DNA of 64,000 nt from Ulota crispa (GCA_963920765.1 OY987242.1:28358002-28422001), one strand, 5' to 3'; shown: positions 48,328 through 60,749, counted from the stretch's first letter. The notes: generated by a model from the sequence alone, not told the origin. Program-made: numbers and translations.

Positions 48328-49957
48328 AAAATCAAGCATTTCTCCATTTTCAACCATTTTTCATTAGCATTCATTGGATGTTTTTTAATATTTATATTAA
48401 AATGTCATAATTGCTTCTTAGAAATATCAAACCAATTTTTCATTGGTAGTTTTAAATTTCAATCAACCTTTGTGATTTCAACTAGCTAAGAATATTGTAA
48501 ATGCCAGTTCTCTCCAAACCCTACAATGGTCTCTGATGGGCTTACTTTTCCTAGTGCTACCTTAATAGCAAGTCTTGTAAAATTTTATCAAGTTGTAACT
48601 TCTTGACCTTCCTTGTCACAATAGTAAGTTTTAATGTTTTGCCCCACTAGAGTAGTGTTTTGATGCAATTGCATCAATCCCAAACATCTATGACCATCCA
48701 CATGAAAGTGCAAGCTTGCATGTTTAAGTCTAACCTCCAAAAAAGTCATTTGTCTCAATGCAATGTTTCATAGCTTTAGGATTTTATTCATCAAGATCAC
48801 AATTTTATCACCTTTTAGGTTTGGACTAGGTATGTAGTTTGTCACATCCATCACATTTGGTGATATCATGTTTGTTGCCTATGGCATGTTTCTCTTTTTT
48901 TGTACTTTTATATTTGTTTTTAGATAAGAATACCTTTTTGTAAACCAATGTTGAAAACTACCAAAATATTTGCAATCATGTCCAATATACTATATGTATA
49001 AAGAGGAATTGTAGAGTAGTGATGTGAAATGCCATTTCCATGATTAGTTCATATGGATAAAAACATTGGTAAGTGTGCTCCAAATCTAAATCTAATTCAA
49101 CTTTTACTAAAAAAAATATTTATTTTCCAACTTTTGCTAAATTTTAAAACATTTGTGAACTTTATTGTCAAGGATAAATTTGAGAATGGGTCAATGTTTA
49201 TAACTTCTTGGCATTAAATTTATTGTTGTCTAGTAACAATAAGAATATAAAAGATTATTCCTAAAATTACAAGAATAAAAAATCTATTAGATGTTCAAAC
49301 TAATGTCTAACTATAGCATAATTTGAGGTAATTGAAGCAACATCTAGAGTAGGCACATGAAAAACCTATGAAGTATAAGACATGAAGTATTCTAAATGGT
49401 GAAGCTCAAATTACTCCCCAGAACTTGCTTGGCGTCTATTCATGCTCCATTTGTCCTTGCTTATGGATTGACATATTTGTTAATCATTGGCAAATGTGAC
49501 ATTTGAATTTTCATTATTATTGGCAACAAGTGATAAATGAATGGGTGTGGATAAAAGAACATGAAACTAAACTAAAAAGAGCTTGGAAAGGTAAAACATC
49601 CACCACCTAAGCAGCTCCACATGATTGTTATTGATTTTTAGAGTTTGTGTAGAGTCTCCTCACTCATAGCTTAGAAAGATGAATGCACCATATAAGAAAA
49701 GCAAACGCTGGACACATTCTCCCACACAATTCATAAACATATCAAAAGAACAATTGTCTAAAATTTGGTTGGAGAAAAAGACAAAAAAATTCACCACAAA
49801 AAGCTATCACAAAAACTTCATCACATTGGACATTGCAAATGGGCCTTCAAGGCCAGGCCACACAAGCCAAAACCGGCATTTCAAAATTTATGTTTGTGAA
49901 AAACAAGTGTCAGAGTTACTAATTTATGTAAAACATATCCTTTAACTTTCTAAGGCC

Positions 49958-50162
49958 CACTTTTTTGGTTTGTTTGAATTGTTAGTTTTGAGAATCCACA
50001 AATTGGCGTCTCAAACCTCTTGCCCTAGAATGGTGGAAAGGTTATCTTTAGGTGAGCAATAGATGAAATTGGAAAAGTGATTGTCTCCTAATTTTCCAAA
50101 AACACAAGTTACTCTTCGTCTATTTCAAACTGCCAATTTTGGGCCTCTGTGGCCTTGGTATC
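49958..50162 (+). repeat. direct repeat, copy 2
   Basis: Second copy of the repeat at 48118-48327, 1.8 kb downstream in the same orientation. Confidence 0.7.
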
Positions 50163-50665
50163 AAACTTACACACCTAATCACACTCATTACATGCCATCA
50201 CATTGAAACTTTTACCACAAGAAATAAAAACCAAGATTTCAAAAGTAGGCCTAAAATATAGGATAACCAATCACATCATTAAAATTTTCATCTTATGTTT
50301 TTTTGGAAAATCAAGGAGGTGAGGATCTCTTTTTATATTTCGATATCCCTTTTGTTGAGCCTCTTCCCTTTACCCTTATCACTAAAAAAAAACAGACAAA
50401 TTTATAAATAGCTAAAATCTGAGTGTCATATGACAAGAATATCTTCCAAGAGTTCTATCTTCCTGCAAAGGTCCAACTCTGACGCCCACAACTATAGCTT
50501 CTATACATGATGTCGACTGTTCAGGGACATTACCTTTTGGTATTAAACCCTGGTGTTCGCATAAAGTTGATGATTTGATTGTGGCAGCATGGCACCCAGC
50601 CAGATTATGCCCAACTTTTCAATAAAATAAACTGACGTGTTGTGCAAGAGAATGAGGGATTCATG

Positions 50666-51600
50666 TTAACCCCTAAAGGACTGTTGTCCCTTTGCGGACA
50701 GGTGGGAGTTCGAGCATGTACCTTTGGATAAGCTACTTTGTGTAATTTTCTGAAATTTTTATTAAAGGTGGAGAATTCAAAGATCTAAACGGGCATCTAA
50801 TTTTTCCTCATTCCGACAATTATTGAAGAATTTATGCATGAAAATCTGAAAAGCAAGGGAGGATTGCCTGCCTGGGCAGCCCAAAAACTTCCTTAAAAAT
50901 TATTATTTTTTAAATTAAAATTTGAAATTGGTTCTTTAGATTTCTTTATAGATGAGAAGCTTTGAATCATTCAATTCCAATCAATGACATGAAAGTTATG
51001 AGGAGTTTTTGTTTGCGGGCAGTTATGGAATCTCTACTCTAAAATAAACTTTGAACTCCTTTATTTTACTCAATTTTTATTGTTTTGGAAAAAAAACAAA
51101 ACCAAAGGAAGTAGATTGTTTATCACAACATTATGACTGTTGGGATTTTTGTTTTCATTTTAATAATTAAATTCTTAACAATTTAGTGTTTTGACTCATT
51201 CTCTACTTCTTTTTACTTACTGATTTTTCCTATATGTTGTGTAGTTCCAATTGATTTGAAAATTCTCCCACACATAACTAACTTGATCTCCTACATGGGA
51301 AAAATAAAGCGCAAAGTTGCGTAGAGCAATTATTTTCATGTAAGAATGGTCAAAGGCTTCTGAAATTTTGCGGCAACATGAAAAAAGACTTTTCTTTTCA
51401 CTTTAGATGTAAATATCTCACTCATGTCCATCTGGAATGACCTGATTTTTTTCCACAAGTACCTAATCTAGTCTAGGGCAAGATCCTACGGTTGGATTTC
51501 CCAAATTTTCAAAAAAAATTACCTTCTTACTAACCCCCTCCAAAAGTGGCAGTTTTGAGTGATTTTCACAGAAAAAATGGCTCAATCCTTTAGGGCTTAA
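50666..51600. mobile_element. TTAA element K (reverse copy of the D family)
   Basis: 935 bp from TTAACCCCTAAAGGACTG to the inverse of TTAAGCCCTAAAGGATTG. Interior matches the reverse complement of element D throughout (for example the shared ACTCCTCATAACTTTCAT region), giving almost the same length. Confidence 0.85.
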
Positions 51601-52261
51601 GCTTAGAGCACCTCCAGCCTTTCTTGCCACACGGGCAAGTCCCGCGCCCTGGCTCGGCCGGTGCTCAAAATCAAGTCTAGCGCAGTCACACCACACTGGA
51701 AATTGTGAGCGGGCTCTTCAAACTTTGGCTCACACATTGCACGTTCTAATGCGCTCATTGCCCTTGAAAGTAGCGAAAGTTGATCATGAACCTCCTTAAG
51801 AACAGAAAAATCCAAAATTTGCTTTTGTCGCTAAGAGCTCTTTCACTCGTTTTGCAGACCGCGATTGTTCACTTGCAAGAGTACAAGATGGGTGGCGTGT
51901 GTTTCTAGGGAAGAAGGCTGGCTCTCTTGCCCGGAGCGGCACCTGATAATCAGAAAAGCACACCCAAAACTCTGTTTGGAGAGTTCCAAGAGCGGGGCAA
52001 GGCTGAAGAAGCTCTTACTTATGTATGGGCAAAAGAACCTGGTTTGGCAAGGGTAGGCAATCATTTTGGATGGTTGGAAAACAGTCGAGCAAAAGCCACG
52101 TGGTAAAAAAAAAAATTGAAGCTTAAGAATTAATGTTTTCGGTCACCAATTCTTGACAGATGTTGTATTGTCATTCATAGTGGCCTACAACCTAGTACAA
52201 TAAAAAATTCCATAAGGAATTCACTCATATTGACTCATACTGTAGTGAGTTTTTTTGGATC
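51601..52261. other. intergenic; possible MITE start at 51604
   Basis: Begins TTAGAGCACCTCCAGCC, similar to GAGCATC-type ends at 61461 and 63716. No partner end and no gene recognised. Confidence 0.35.
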
Positions 52262-52981
52262 TTAACCCTAAAGGACCAAAGTTCCCTCGGGGACTTGGGG
52301 TTCCGGGCATGTACTTATGGCTAAATTACTTTGTGTAATTTTTTGAAACTTTTATGGAAGATGGGAATTCAAAAATCTGTGTGGGTATCTAATTTTTTCC
52401 TCATTCCAACATTTATTGAAGACGTTAAAAATGAATTTATGAAAATTTTAGTTTGGAGGGCAGTCCAAAAACTTTTTTAAAATTTGCATTTTTTTAAAAT
52501 AAAAATTCAAGGTTAGTTCTTTAGACTTATGTATGTGGGAAGCTTTGAATCATTCAATTCTAACTAATGAGACAAAAGTTATGAGAAGTTTTCGTTTGCG
52601 GGTAGGCATTGTTTTGAGATTCTCCACACCTACCCGCTAACTAAAACTTCTCATAACTTTCATCTCATCAATTAGAATGGAATGATTCAAAGCTTCCCAC
52701 ATATACATAAGTCTAAAGAACTAACCTCAAATTTTTATTTAAAAAAAATGTAATCTTTAAAGAAACTTTTGGGCTGCCCGCTGAACTAAAATTCTCATAA
52801 ATTCATTTTTAACTTCTTCAATAAATGTCAGAATGAGGAAAAAGTTAGATGCCCACACAGATCGTTGAATTCCCCATCTTCCATAAAAGTTTCAAAAAAT
52901 CACGCAAAGTAGTTTAGCCATGGGTACGTGCCCAAAATCCCATTTGTCCTCAAAAAGGGGGCTTGGTCCTTTAGGGCTTAA
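52262..52981. mobile_element. TTAA element L, complete foldback
   Basis: 720 bp; each half of about 345 bp is the inverted copy of the other, centred near 52622 (GGGTAGG...CCTACCC). Each arm matches the outer end of the D/K family. It thus looks like a head-to-head derivative of that family. Ends TTAACCCTAAAGGACCAA and the inverse of TTAAGCCCTAAAGGACCAA. Confidence 0.88.
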
Positions 52982-53025
52982 TAGACTTGGCTTGCTGGTA
53001 TGTACGGACTTTCCTTCCCAGCTTT

Positions 53026-53887
53026 GTACTATACAATACCAGTTAGTAATGATAAGTAGAACATGTTTTAGCATTCCAAAGAAGTTTGTATACCAAAAAA
53101 TGTAAAGGTCATTTTAATTTCATATATTTGGTAGGTGATTCTCATGCAATACCGATGGACCATACCAAATCTTGGTTACTAAAAATAAAGATCCTATTTT
53201 TGGTAAGTTGTTTTGTGTCAAAATTGCGCTTTTACATGAAAGTTGATTAAAACACATTGGTGATGAATTTTTGAGATTTGATTGCATGGATGCGTAGGAG
53301 ACATCCATGCACACATCTTCAAAAAGTTCAAAATTCCATCAATAGAGGCTTTAATGCTACACTCATCATGACCAAATTTAGTAAAATAAATATCTCCATT
53401 TTTAATTAGCTTTTGGAAAAATAAACATATCATCATGTTCAAGGTACAGATTTAATCATAATGTATGAGTCAAATAGCACAATTTAATTACCATAAAGAA
53501 TTATTTATTTTACTAAATTTGGTCATGATTACACCAACATTCAAGTCTCCATTGAAGGAATTTTGAACTTTTTAAAGATGTTTGTTAGAAGGAAAGATGT
53601 GCGCACGGATGTCTCCTACACATCCATGCAATCAAATCTCAAAAATTCATCACCAATGTGTTTTAATCAACTTTCATGTAAAAGCGCAATTTTGACACAA
53701 AACAACTTACCAAAAATAGGATCTTTATTTTTAGTAACCAAGATTTGGTATGGTCCATCGGTATTGCATGAGAATCACCTATCAAATATATGAAATTAAA
53801 ATGACCTTTACATTTTTTGGTATACAAACTTCTTTGGAATGGCAAAACATGTTCTACCTATCATTATTAACTGAAACTGTATAGTAC
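53026..53887. mobile_element. foldback element N1
   Basis: 862 bp with arms of about 365-380 bp (53026-53391 and 53504-53887), outer ends GTACTATACA..., loop of about 112 bp. Non-coding. The same family as N2 immediately to its right. Confidence 0.88.
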
Positions 53888-54421
53888 CGTCTCAAAAAAA
53901 TTTGTCACTCCGTTCTACCAATTCAAAAACTTTGCATCATGCGGAACATTATCAGCATTTTGTTGATTTGAATCTTAAGAACTTGATTTTTATGCAATCC
54001 CAATCAAGCATACCAAATTTTGATTCCTAAAAACCAAAACTCTATTTTTGGTGAATTGTTTTGTTATGAATTCTTGGTTTTACAAAAAAATTGATTGAAA
54101 AATATTGGTGATGAATTTATGAGATTTGATTGCATGGGTAAGTGGAAAACATCCATGTGCACATCTTTCATGCTAAAAAAGACCCCCTTAAGTGACAAAA
54201 AAATTATCTAATATTTTTTCAATGTGACTTGTGACATGTCCAAATTTTGTAAAATAGCTATTTTTACTTTTTAGCTAGCTTTTTACCAAGTTCATGCAAC
54301 ATCACGTTTAAAAGTATAGATTTTGTCACAACATATGAATCAAATAACAAAATCTGATTCTAACAAAGAAATACTTGTTTTATAAAATTTGGACATATCA
54401 CAAGTCACACTGAAAAAAAAT

Positions 54422-55543
54422 CTCAGGGAGTGCACTGTATAGGGTCTTCGTGGGTAACGTGCGTGCAAGGTCCTATAAGATGTGGACTATGTAGGTAAAT
54501 TATTTGGATTTTCATAGGGCTATCTTTACCTAAATTTCTAAATTGAAGGCATTTCATATACCCTATACTTCATTTAAAAAAATTATTTTCATCTTTTTTT
54601 ATACCCTATGTTCATTATAAATTCATAATGACATGTGAAGAAATTCATCCACTAGTTGTAGAATTAGTGACATTCATTGTTAGGGTTTAGGCATGCAAAA
54701 ATTGAACCCTGCACTTAGAGTGCCTTATGGCTTGCACTTGTAAACACAAAGTTCCCTTGATTCATCATGAACTCATTTACAACACTTGTCAATTAGCCAT
54801 TGAGAAATGTGGCTAAAATGTAACCTAAACGTACTAATTGTGCCCACACAAAAAGATAGCGTCAATTAAGGTAGGAGGCTCTAATTTGGTCTAGGGCACT
54901 AATTCAGTTCAGCTCTAGGAAGGGTTGACATGTTACTTCAAATATCTATTCTTGTCATTGATGAGTTAGGTGGGCTTAGCAAATTAGGTTAACTCGCTAA
55001 GCCCACCTAACTCATCAATGACAGCAATAGATATTTGAAGCAACATGTCAACCCTTCCTAGAGCTGAACTGAATTAGTGCCCTAGACCAAATTAGAGCCT
55101 CCTACCTTAACCCCTGAACAATAAAGCTTGCATCAATTAATTCCCATCTTACCCCAATATTGTATCTCTAAACCGCATGCTTGAACAACACATGGCGTGT
55201 CTTGATTGCCAGTAAATAACCATGAAGAAGCTGCTTAACACAAGGCATTGGATCTTGCTTTAGATACTTGCAAAAGTAATAACCATGAATAAAAACCTAA
55301 ACCTATAGCTAAGAAAAGTATTGGTTTTTTATTTTTTATTTTAACATCCCTATTGTAGAACTAAAAAATGTGTAATACTGATTAATAAACATTACCCTTC
55401 ATTACTTATAAAGACCCAAAGCCTATTAAAGTGTAGCTTCTTTATTTTCAAGCCATGTCAAAAATTTAGGACCAAGGTAATTAAAATAACCCTTCATTTG
55501 ATTGCACGTGTACCAAAAGAAAACGGGGAGTGCACTCCCTGAG
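54422..55543. mobile_element. hAT-like non-autonomous element inserted in N2
   Basis: 1122 bp with perfect 15-bp inverted ends CTCAGGGAGTGCACT and flanking 8-bp direct repeats AAAAAAAT (54414-54421, 55544-55551). The CAGGG core and an 8-bp duplication point to the hAT superfamily, though the A-rich duplication is weak evidence by itself. No transposase. It contains the palindrome 54866-55110. Confidence 0.72.
54866..55110. repeat. 245-bp near-perfect palindrome bounded by TTAA
   Basis: Arms of 115 bp (54866-54980 and 54996-55110) with a 15-bp loop; only a few mismatches seen. Begins TTAAGGTAGGAGGC and ends GCCTCCTACCTTAA. The near-identity of the arms implies recent origin or conversion. Confidence 0.95.
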
Positions 55544-56051
55544 AAAAAAATAGATATTTTTTTTGTCACTTAAGGGGGTCTTTTTTAGCATGAAAGATGT
55601 GCACATGGATGTTTTCCACTTACCCATGCAATCAAATCTCATAAATTCATCACCAATATTTCTCAATCAATTTTTTTTGTAAAACCATGAAGTCATAACA
55701 AACAGTTCACCAAAAATAGAGCTTTGGTTTTTAAAAATTAAAATTTGGTATGCTTGATTGGGATTGTATGACAATCAAGTTATTAAAATTCAAATCAACA
55801 AAATGCTGATAATGTTCCGCATGATGCAAAGTTTTTGAATTGGCAAAACGGGGTGACGAAAATTTCTAAGACGATACTGTACCAAGGCATTTTTTTTTGG
55901 CGAACTGGAGCCAGTTTGGCAAAAAATTGACAGATTTGGCCACTTCCAAGAGGTCCCTCCAAATATTCTTGAATACGTTATTGACACGTGTTTTTTGGTG
56001 AACGAAAAAAATGCGCTGTATTGTACAGTACCTATCCCAAAAATCACTCTC

Positions 56052-56357
56052 CTACACTGAATATTGCTTTTAGGTTGCTTGACAATTATTGTAGGTTACC
56101 TTAACCTTGAAAGTTACTCATGACTCATTACTTGACCACTTGGAGGCGCATGTAACTCTATAGATATTAGATTTCACATGAATCATAACTTGGAAATGGC
56201 TAGTTCTTTTTTATGTAACGTCATTGTTGTTACTAAGCCCTTTAAAAATTATATATTGCAATGAATTTTGATTAAAGTTACTATAGCAACAATAACATTG
56301 ATATAGTGTAAAATGTCAAGAAATAGTGTGGGGCAACCTAAACGTAGTATTTAGTCT
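56052..56357. mobile_element. short element of the TTTAGGTTGC-end family
   Basis: Left end CTACACTGAATATTGCTTTT then AGGTTGC; right end is the inverse of GACTAAATACTACGTTTAGG then TTGCC. Related to 22898-23977. Confidence 0.55.
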
Positions 56358-56816
56358 AGATGTATTGATTCTTAAAGAAAAGCCTATGCCAATGTGATCA
56401 AACAAACTTGAAAATCTTTCAGTATAGTTCATGTTGCAATTAAATTGAGTTTGTGAGTTTGGTTTTTTTTCAAGGTGATATCACATATCTCCTATGATAA
56501 CTGATGTTATTATGATTATTTACAGAAAATGTGAAAGAAGTTTTTATGTATAATAAAACAGTTGTAAACCTTTGAAAACTACATCATACATGTACATTGT
56601 AGTGTGAAACATTGTAGTATAAACCAAACCTCAATATCATGTTACAACCAGCCCTTGGCTATAGGCCTAAAGTTCAAATTGAAATATAATATTCAAGATT
56701 TTCAAATTGAAGCAAAAGTTCAATTAAGAAAGTTTCTTGTCATTAGCTAGGTTTGAATTCAAAGATATTATTTTTTATGTCCACAAGGTAAATTTGGGGC
56801 AAAGAGATAGAAGTTA
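56358..56816. other. intergenic, no gene seen
   Basis: AT-rich, no features recognised. Confidence 0.4.
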
Positions 56817-57728
56817 TTAACCCTTTAAAGACCACACACATTTTCTCAAAATCCACTAGAAACCGAGGCAATAACATTAGATGTGCATTTGAAACAAATA
56901 TGGACCCAATTTGAGTAATCCAACCTTACAAATGTGAAGGACACCTTGTTTTTTGTAATGTGTCAAAATTTCAGCTAGATTTACCGTTGGAGGTGAAATA
57001 TAATAATGATTGAGTGAGCCGTATATGGAAAATCTTTAGTTTTCATGCTTGTGTGGTTTTGAATGTTAATGCTTCATGCAAGCTTTGATTGAGAAGAGCC
57101 TTACATTTCTAGAAAGCAAGGTTTCCCACCTTTCCAACAAGACTAGTTTCACACAAAATAGACAAAAATAGCAATCACAAGGTGTAGCTAAGTGGACAAA
57201 AAGGGTCAAACATCCCATTTTCTTTGATATCCTAAAACGGTTCTACAAGAAACTTGATAATTGTTATGGAATATCCAATCGGGAAAGCAATCAAGAATAG
57301 GCCTTAAATGTAGGATGATTTTTTTTAAAAATAAAATGATAGCATCATTTCAATGGATTCTCAAATACTACAATTGTACTAGTACTGTATAGAGAAACAA
57401 TACAAGCGTATTCCTTAAGCAATTTGAACTTTTTCAAGATTGCACAATTGAAATATGACATTCTTCTTGGATGTTTGACGTATTGTATTGTTGCTTTGAT
57501 CCATCTTTGACCAAATATGGATACGTATTTTGAGGCCATGATGTATAAACACCATTATTTATCAACTCCCATATCCAATTCCATTGTCATTTTTTGGGTT
57601 GGATGCAAAATTCTTGTGATCACAAGTGTTCTTCAAAATCATTTTCCAAATTGTTGAGCAATTTTACTATATAGGCCAGACACTACTCTCCCGAACCAAA
57701 ATATGGTTCAGTGGTCTCTAAAGGTTAA
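56817..57728. mobile_element. TTAA element M
   Basis: 912 bp from TTAACCCTTTAAAGACCAC to the inverse of TTAACCTTTAGAGACCAC. Part of its left side resembles the reversed right side of J (ATCCAACC...ACAAATGTG). Confidence 0.7.
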
Positions 57729-58841
57729 GTACACTAGAAAATGCATATTTTGTTATTTAAGAATTTTGTATTTCCTCATTTAGAAAATCCCTCAAAGAAG
57801 GACTTGCCATCAACAAGAGTTACACACACTCAAGGGAATCTTCTCTAAATGATTTGGGTGAAAAATCATCCATTATCATAAAAAACAAGCCAATCTGATC
57901 AATTGTAAGCAATTCTATGGTTATGGCTATCATTGCTAAAAGTGATGCCAGTAGTGTGGTTTATTATATTCAAAACAGCTGTTAAGTTGCAGAAGAGCCT
58001 CTACAAGGATCAAAATAATAAAAAAGAAACTACCACAGAATCATTATAGCATGTCAACTTCTATAAACAGGGGCAGACAAATACTCCATCAAAAAGCGAA
58101 GGAATCTCTTGAAGCACAACTAGAGAACAATGCCACAGTTTCAAATACATGAGGTACATTGCATCTTTATTGTAACCTTTACCCAAGAGTAATCCCTGAT
58201 TCTTGCCAAAAGTGTACCATATGAAACTGAGAATCTAGATGCAGTGTTCGGCACTCATAAAAAGAGCACTCAAACTTGTAAGTTTATCCATCACGATCTT
58301 CTCGTTTCCTGAAATTACGGATCCAGAGTCTTGTGTAACCATACGGTCGTAGAAATCATACATTATAGAAAACATACGTATAGCAACAAGAGAAATTGCC
58401 AATAAACTTCTAATACTAATAACTTACAGCTCCAATTCACCAATGTTGGGCACCTTCGCCAAAAAGCTCTCCAGAACCTAAGTCAATCCAACTCCTCTAA
58501 AGATACTAGAAAAAAATAAAAGTGTCAAGGTGAAAGTTTCAAGTTTCTATAGAGAATTGCACTCAGATGTAAGAAAAGCTAGAATTCTATCTTACCAGGC
58601 AGACAAGGTCGTATGTGGTACTGCACCACATTTAAAATACAGCTCCAACAAAGAGAAGAGTACCAGTATCCACAATAAAAGAAATCAACGGAGCTGAAAT
58701 CAGCCACTAACTCTCATCCGGAAGCCTGAAAAAAAAATCAAGTAGTTGAACTCAACAACTCTGATTGCTAATTAGCTTCCAAAGGCTTTTGTTTCTCACA
58801 TACTCTACTAAAACTCAAGTACATTCAACCTCATTTTTCAA
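57729..58841. other. 3' flank of AP2-like gene 3, no gene identified
   Basis: Mixed AT-rich DNA. It probably includes the 3' UTR of the minus-strand gene that ends at 58842. Confidence 0.4.
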
Positions 58842-60749
58842 TTATAGATTAGAAAATATCGATATTTCAACCTTCTTCAAAACTTTTGGTTCCTCATGTT
58901 CCAAAGCGTTGACCTCAAGATGCTTCTTTCCTTTTGGTCGAGCCCGCTTCAATCTCCAATCTTCTGTTTCTTGGTGTTCATAGAAACCTGGGACACAGGC
59001 CGGTCTTCGGAATTACCACAAGCAACGCACGCTCCACTGGGGCAACAATATCCCATGTCGTCTTAAATAAAGGCCAAGCGCACTAACTCAATATCATTAG
59101 CAGTGAAGGTTCATATCCCACTTGGATTGTTGAGAGAATCAACCGTCTCATACCAGAGCCGAAGTTCCTTCTCATCTGCATTCGACACAACTACTCTTAT
59201 TCAAAATCTTCCATCATATCAGGCTGATGTAAAAAGTTCTGTGATGTCTAAACTGAGTCATTATCGAGATATACTTTGCAGAGGACATGCTCAGGTGAAA
59301 AAATATTCAACATCCACTACGGAATTATGGTTTACAATCGAAAACATCACTCACACAAACAATAAATCGTCAGGACACGCTGCTGGACACAAGGTTCCTC
59401 AATTAGTCAAGTTGCAGAGGCATATCTTTAAGAATCAGAAGAAAACACATCCACCCTGTCTACCATCACGTGTGTTGTTCGTAAACTTGTATTTCAAAAC
59501 TACTCACGCTGTGTTCTGTCAGAAGTGAAGGAATATCTTCAAAATTGAGATGAAATCAAAGAGAACCAAAAATAGATAACAGTGCGTACCGGTGGTCGGA
59601 CAATCGTCAGGACTGAAGTGAACCTGACCAAGAGGGTGCTCCGCACTTCGCAAAATGTTCTCAGAGTCATCCGTGGAGAACTCAAAGCTTGCAACAAATC
59701 CTTGCAAGGCATCAGAACCACAAACCGCGTCGAATCCTGCAGCATGCGTTGGAACCACCGTTGCAGGCGCGTCACTTGAGCATGGGTGCGAGGACATGTG
59801 GAGTGCCTTCGCTGTGTGCTCATCGAATTCCGGTGGCGGAACGACTTCTTCCCGATAGCTATCATCATCGTCGATTACGGTCCGAAAGGGAAAATCAGTC
59901 CTCCCGATCACGTTTTGCACTTGTCGAATGAAGTCCTTTCTCTGACGTCGAAAATTCGCGCCCTTAGCAATTTTTGTGATGTACTGGAAGAACATATCCT
60001 GGTTTGAGAGCTTCTCAGGAATGCCGATCACAGTGCCCATGCACTCGAGGGATGGATACGTCCTGACGACATCCTTGAAGTGGAACGGCAGCTTTCCGAC
60101 GTAGTAAAATACTGCGTCTGCAGCGGGTCGCGCAGCTTCAAACGTCTCGAACTTCCCTATCCAGAATTTCTCGTTCTCCCACGACGGAGGGCGAATATTG
60201 ACGGTCCAAGATTTACTTCTACGACTCCGAATGATTCCTCCTCCCTTTGATTCTCTCTTGCTATAAACAAAAAACACGAAACAGCTCGTTAATCAAATGA
60301 GTCTGTCAAGAGCGTATAGAGTCAGACCGAGGCGTACATCAAGGCATCACATACGATAAACAAAATGGACACGTAAGGGTGAATTTGGGAGACTGCTTCG
60401 CTAGGCTTCACCGCCTCTGTGTACCAATCACCCACAACTACGAAAGAGCTCGTTAGAAAATTAAAAAGGGATCAGAAAGGCTAAAATCTAGAACGAAGTG
60501 CACACTACAGCATCAAATGTGGCAAACCATGGACACGCAAACAAAATTCAAAGGAATATGTCGCTAAATTTCACAGTTTTTGAGCATTGACGCGCAACAA
60601 AGAGGCCGGCGGACTGAAGAAACACTACAGTAACTTGGAATGAAGAACATCACTACCTACACGTTTAGAACACGAGTAGCCCTCCTGACAAAGCATGCAT
60701 CCTCAAAGCCAACAACTTACGGTGGGGAACGCTTCGTACGCTGCGGCAT
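58842..60749 (-). CDS. AP2/ERF-like protein 3, four-exon model, 291 aa
   Basis: Probable nuclear regulator. Exons on the minus strand: 60749-60721 (MPQRTKRSP), 60260-59590, 59175-59122 and 58963-58842. All have GT-AG ends and compatible phases (2, 1, 1), total 876 nt. The AP2-like fold reads KSWTVNIRPPSW, FWIGKFETFEAARPAADAVF and YYVGKLPFHFKDV. A basic region (ITKIAKGANFRRQRKDF) and an acidic stretch (VIDDDDSYREE) follow. SENILRSAE and, in exon 3, KELRLWYETVDSLNN parallel gene 2 (SENILHSEG; YKEFVDTLD). Exon 4 adds DWRLKRARPKGKKHLE, a likely nuclear localisation signal, then ends SIFSNL. The first intron has the same position and phase as in gene 2. Exons 1-2 are firm; exons 3-4 rest on phase and similarity. 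Unspliced reading would stop at 59519. Confidence 0.7.

Larger units (their letters stand above)
46337..50665. other. 4.3 kb intergenic, no gene identified
   Basis: AT-rich with only short frames (longest 46416-46748 +, 110 codons, unrecognised). Contains the diverged direct-repeat pair at 48118 and 49958. Confidence 0.4.
53876..55882. mobile_element. foldback element N2, interrupted
   Basis: Arms 53876-54226 and about 54370-54421 plus 55544-55882 pair with each other and resemble those of N1 (AGATTTGATTGCATGG, ATCACCAAT). Without the insertion at 54422-55543 its length would be about 885 bp, close to N1. Its left tip overlaps the right tip of N1. Confidence 0.78.

Noticed and set aside
20316..57728. 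CCCTAAA/TTTAGGG runs as interstitial telomere repeats
   Set aside because: Each occurs once at an element tip, usually with four C, in inverted pairs beside TTAA, not as tandem arrays.
59103..59528. 141-codon plus-strand frame
   Set aside because: It lies opposite intron 2 and exon 3 of AP2-like gene 3 and shows no family signature.
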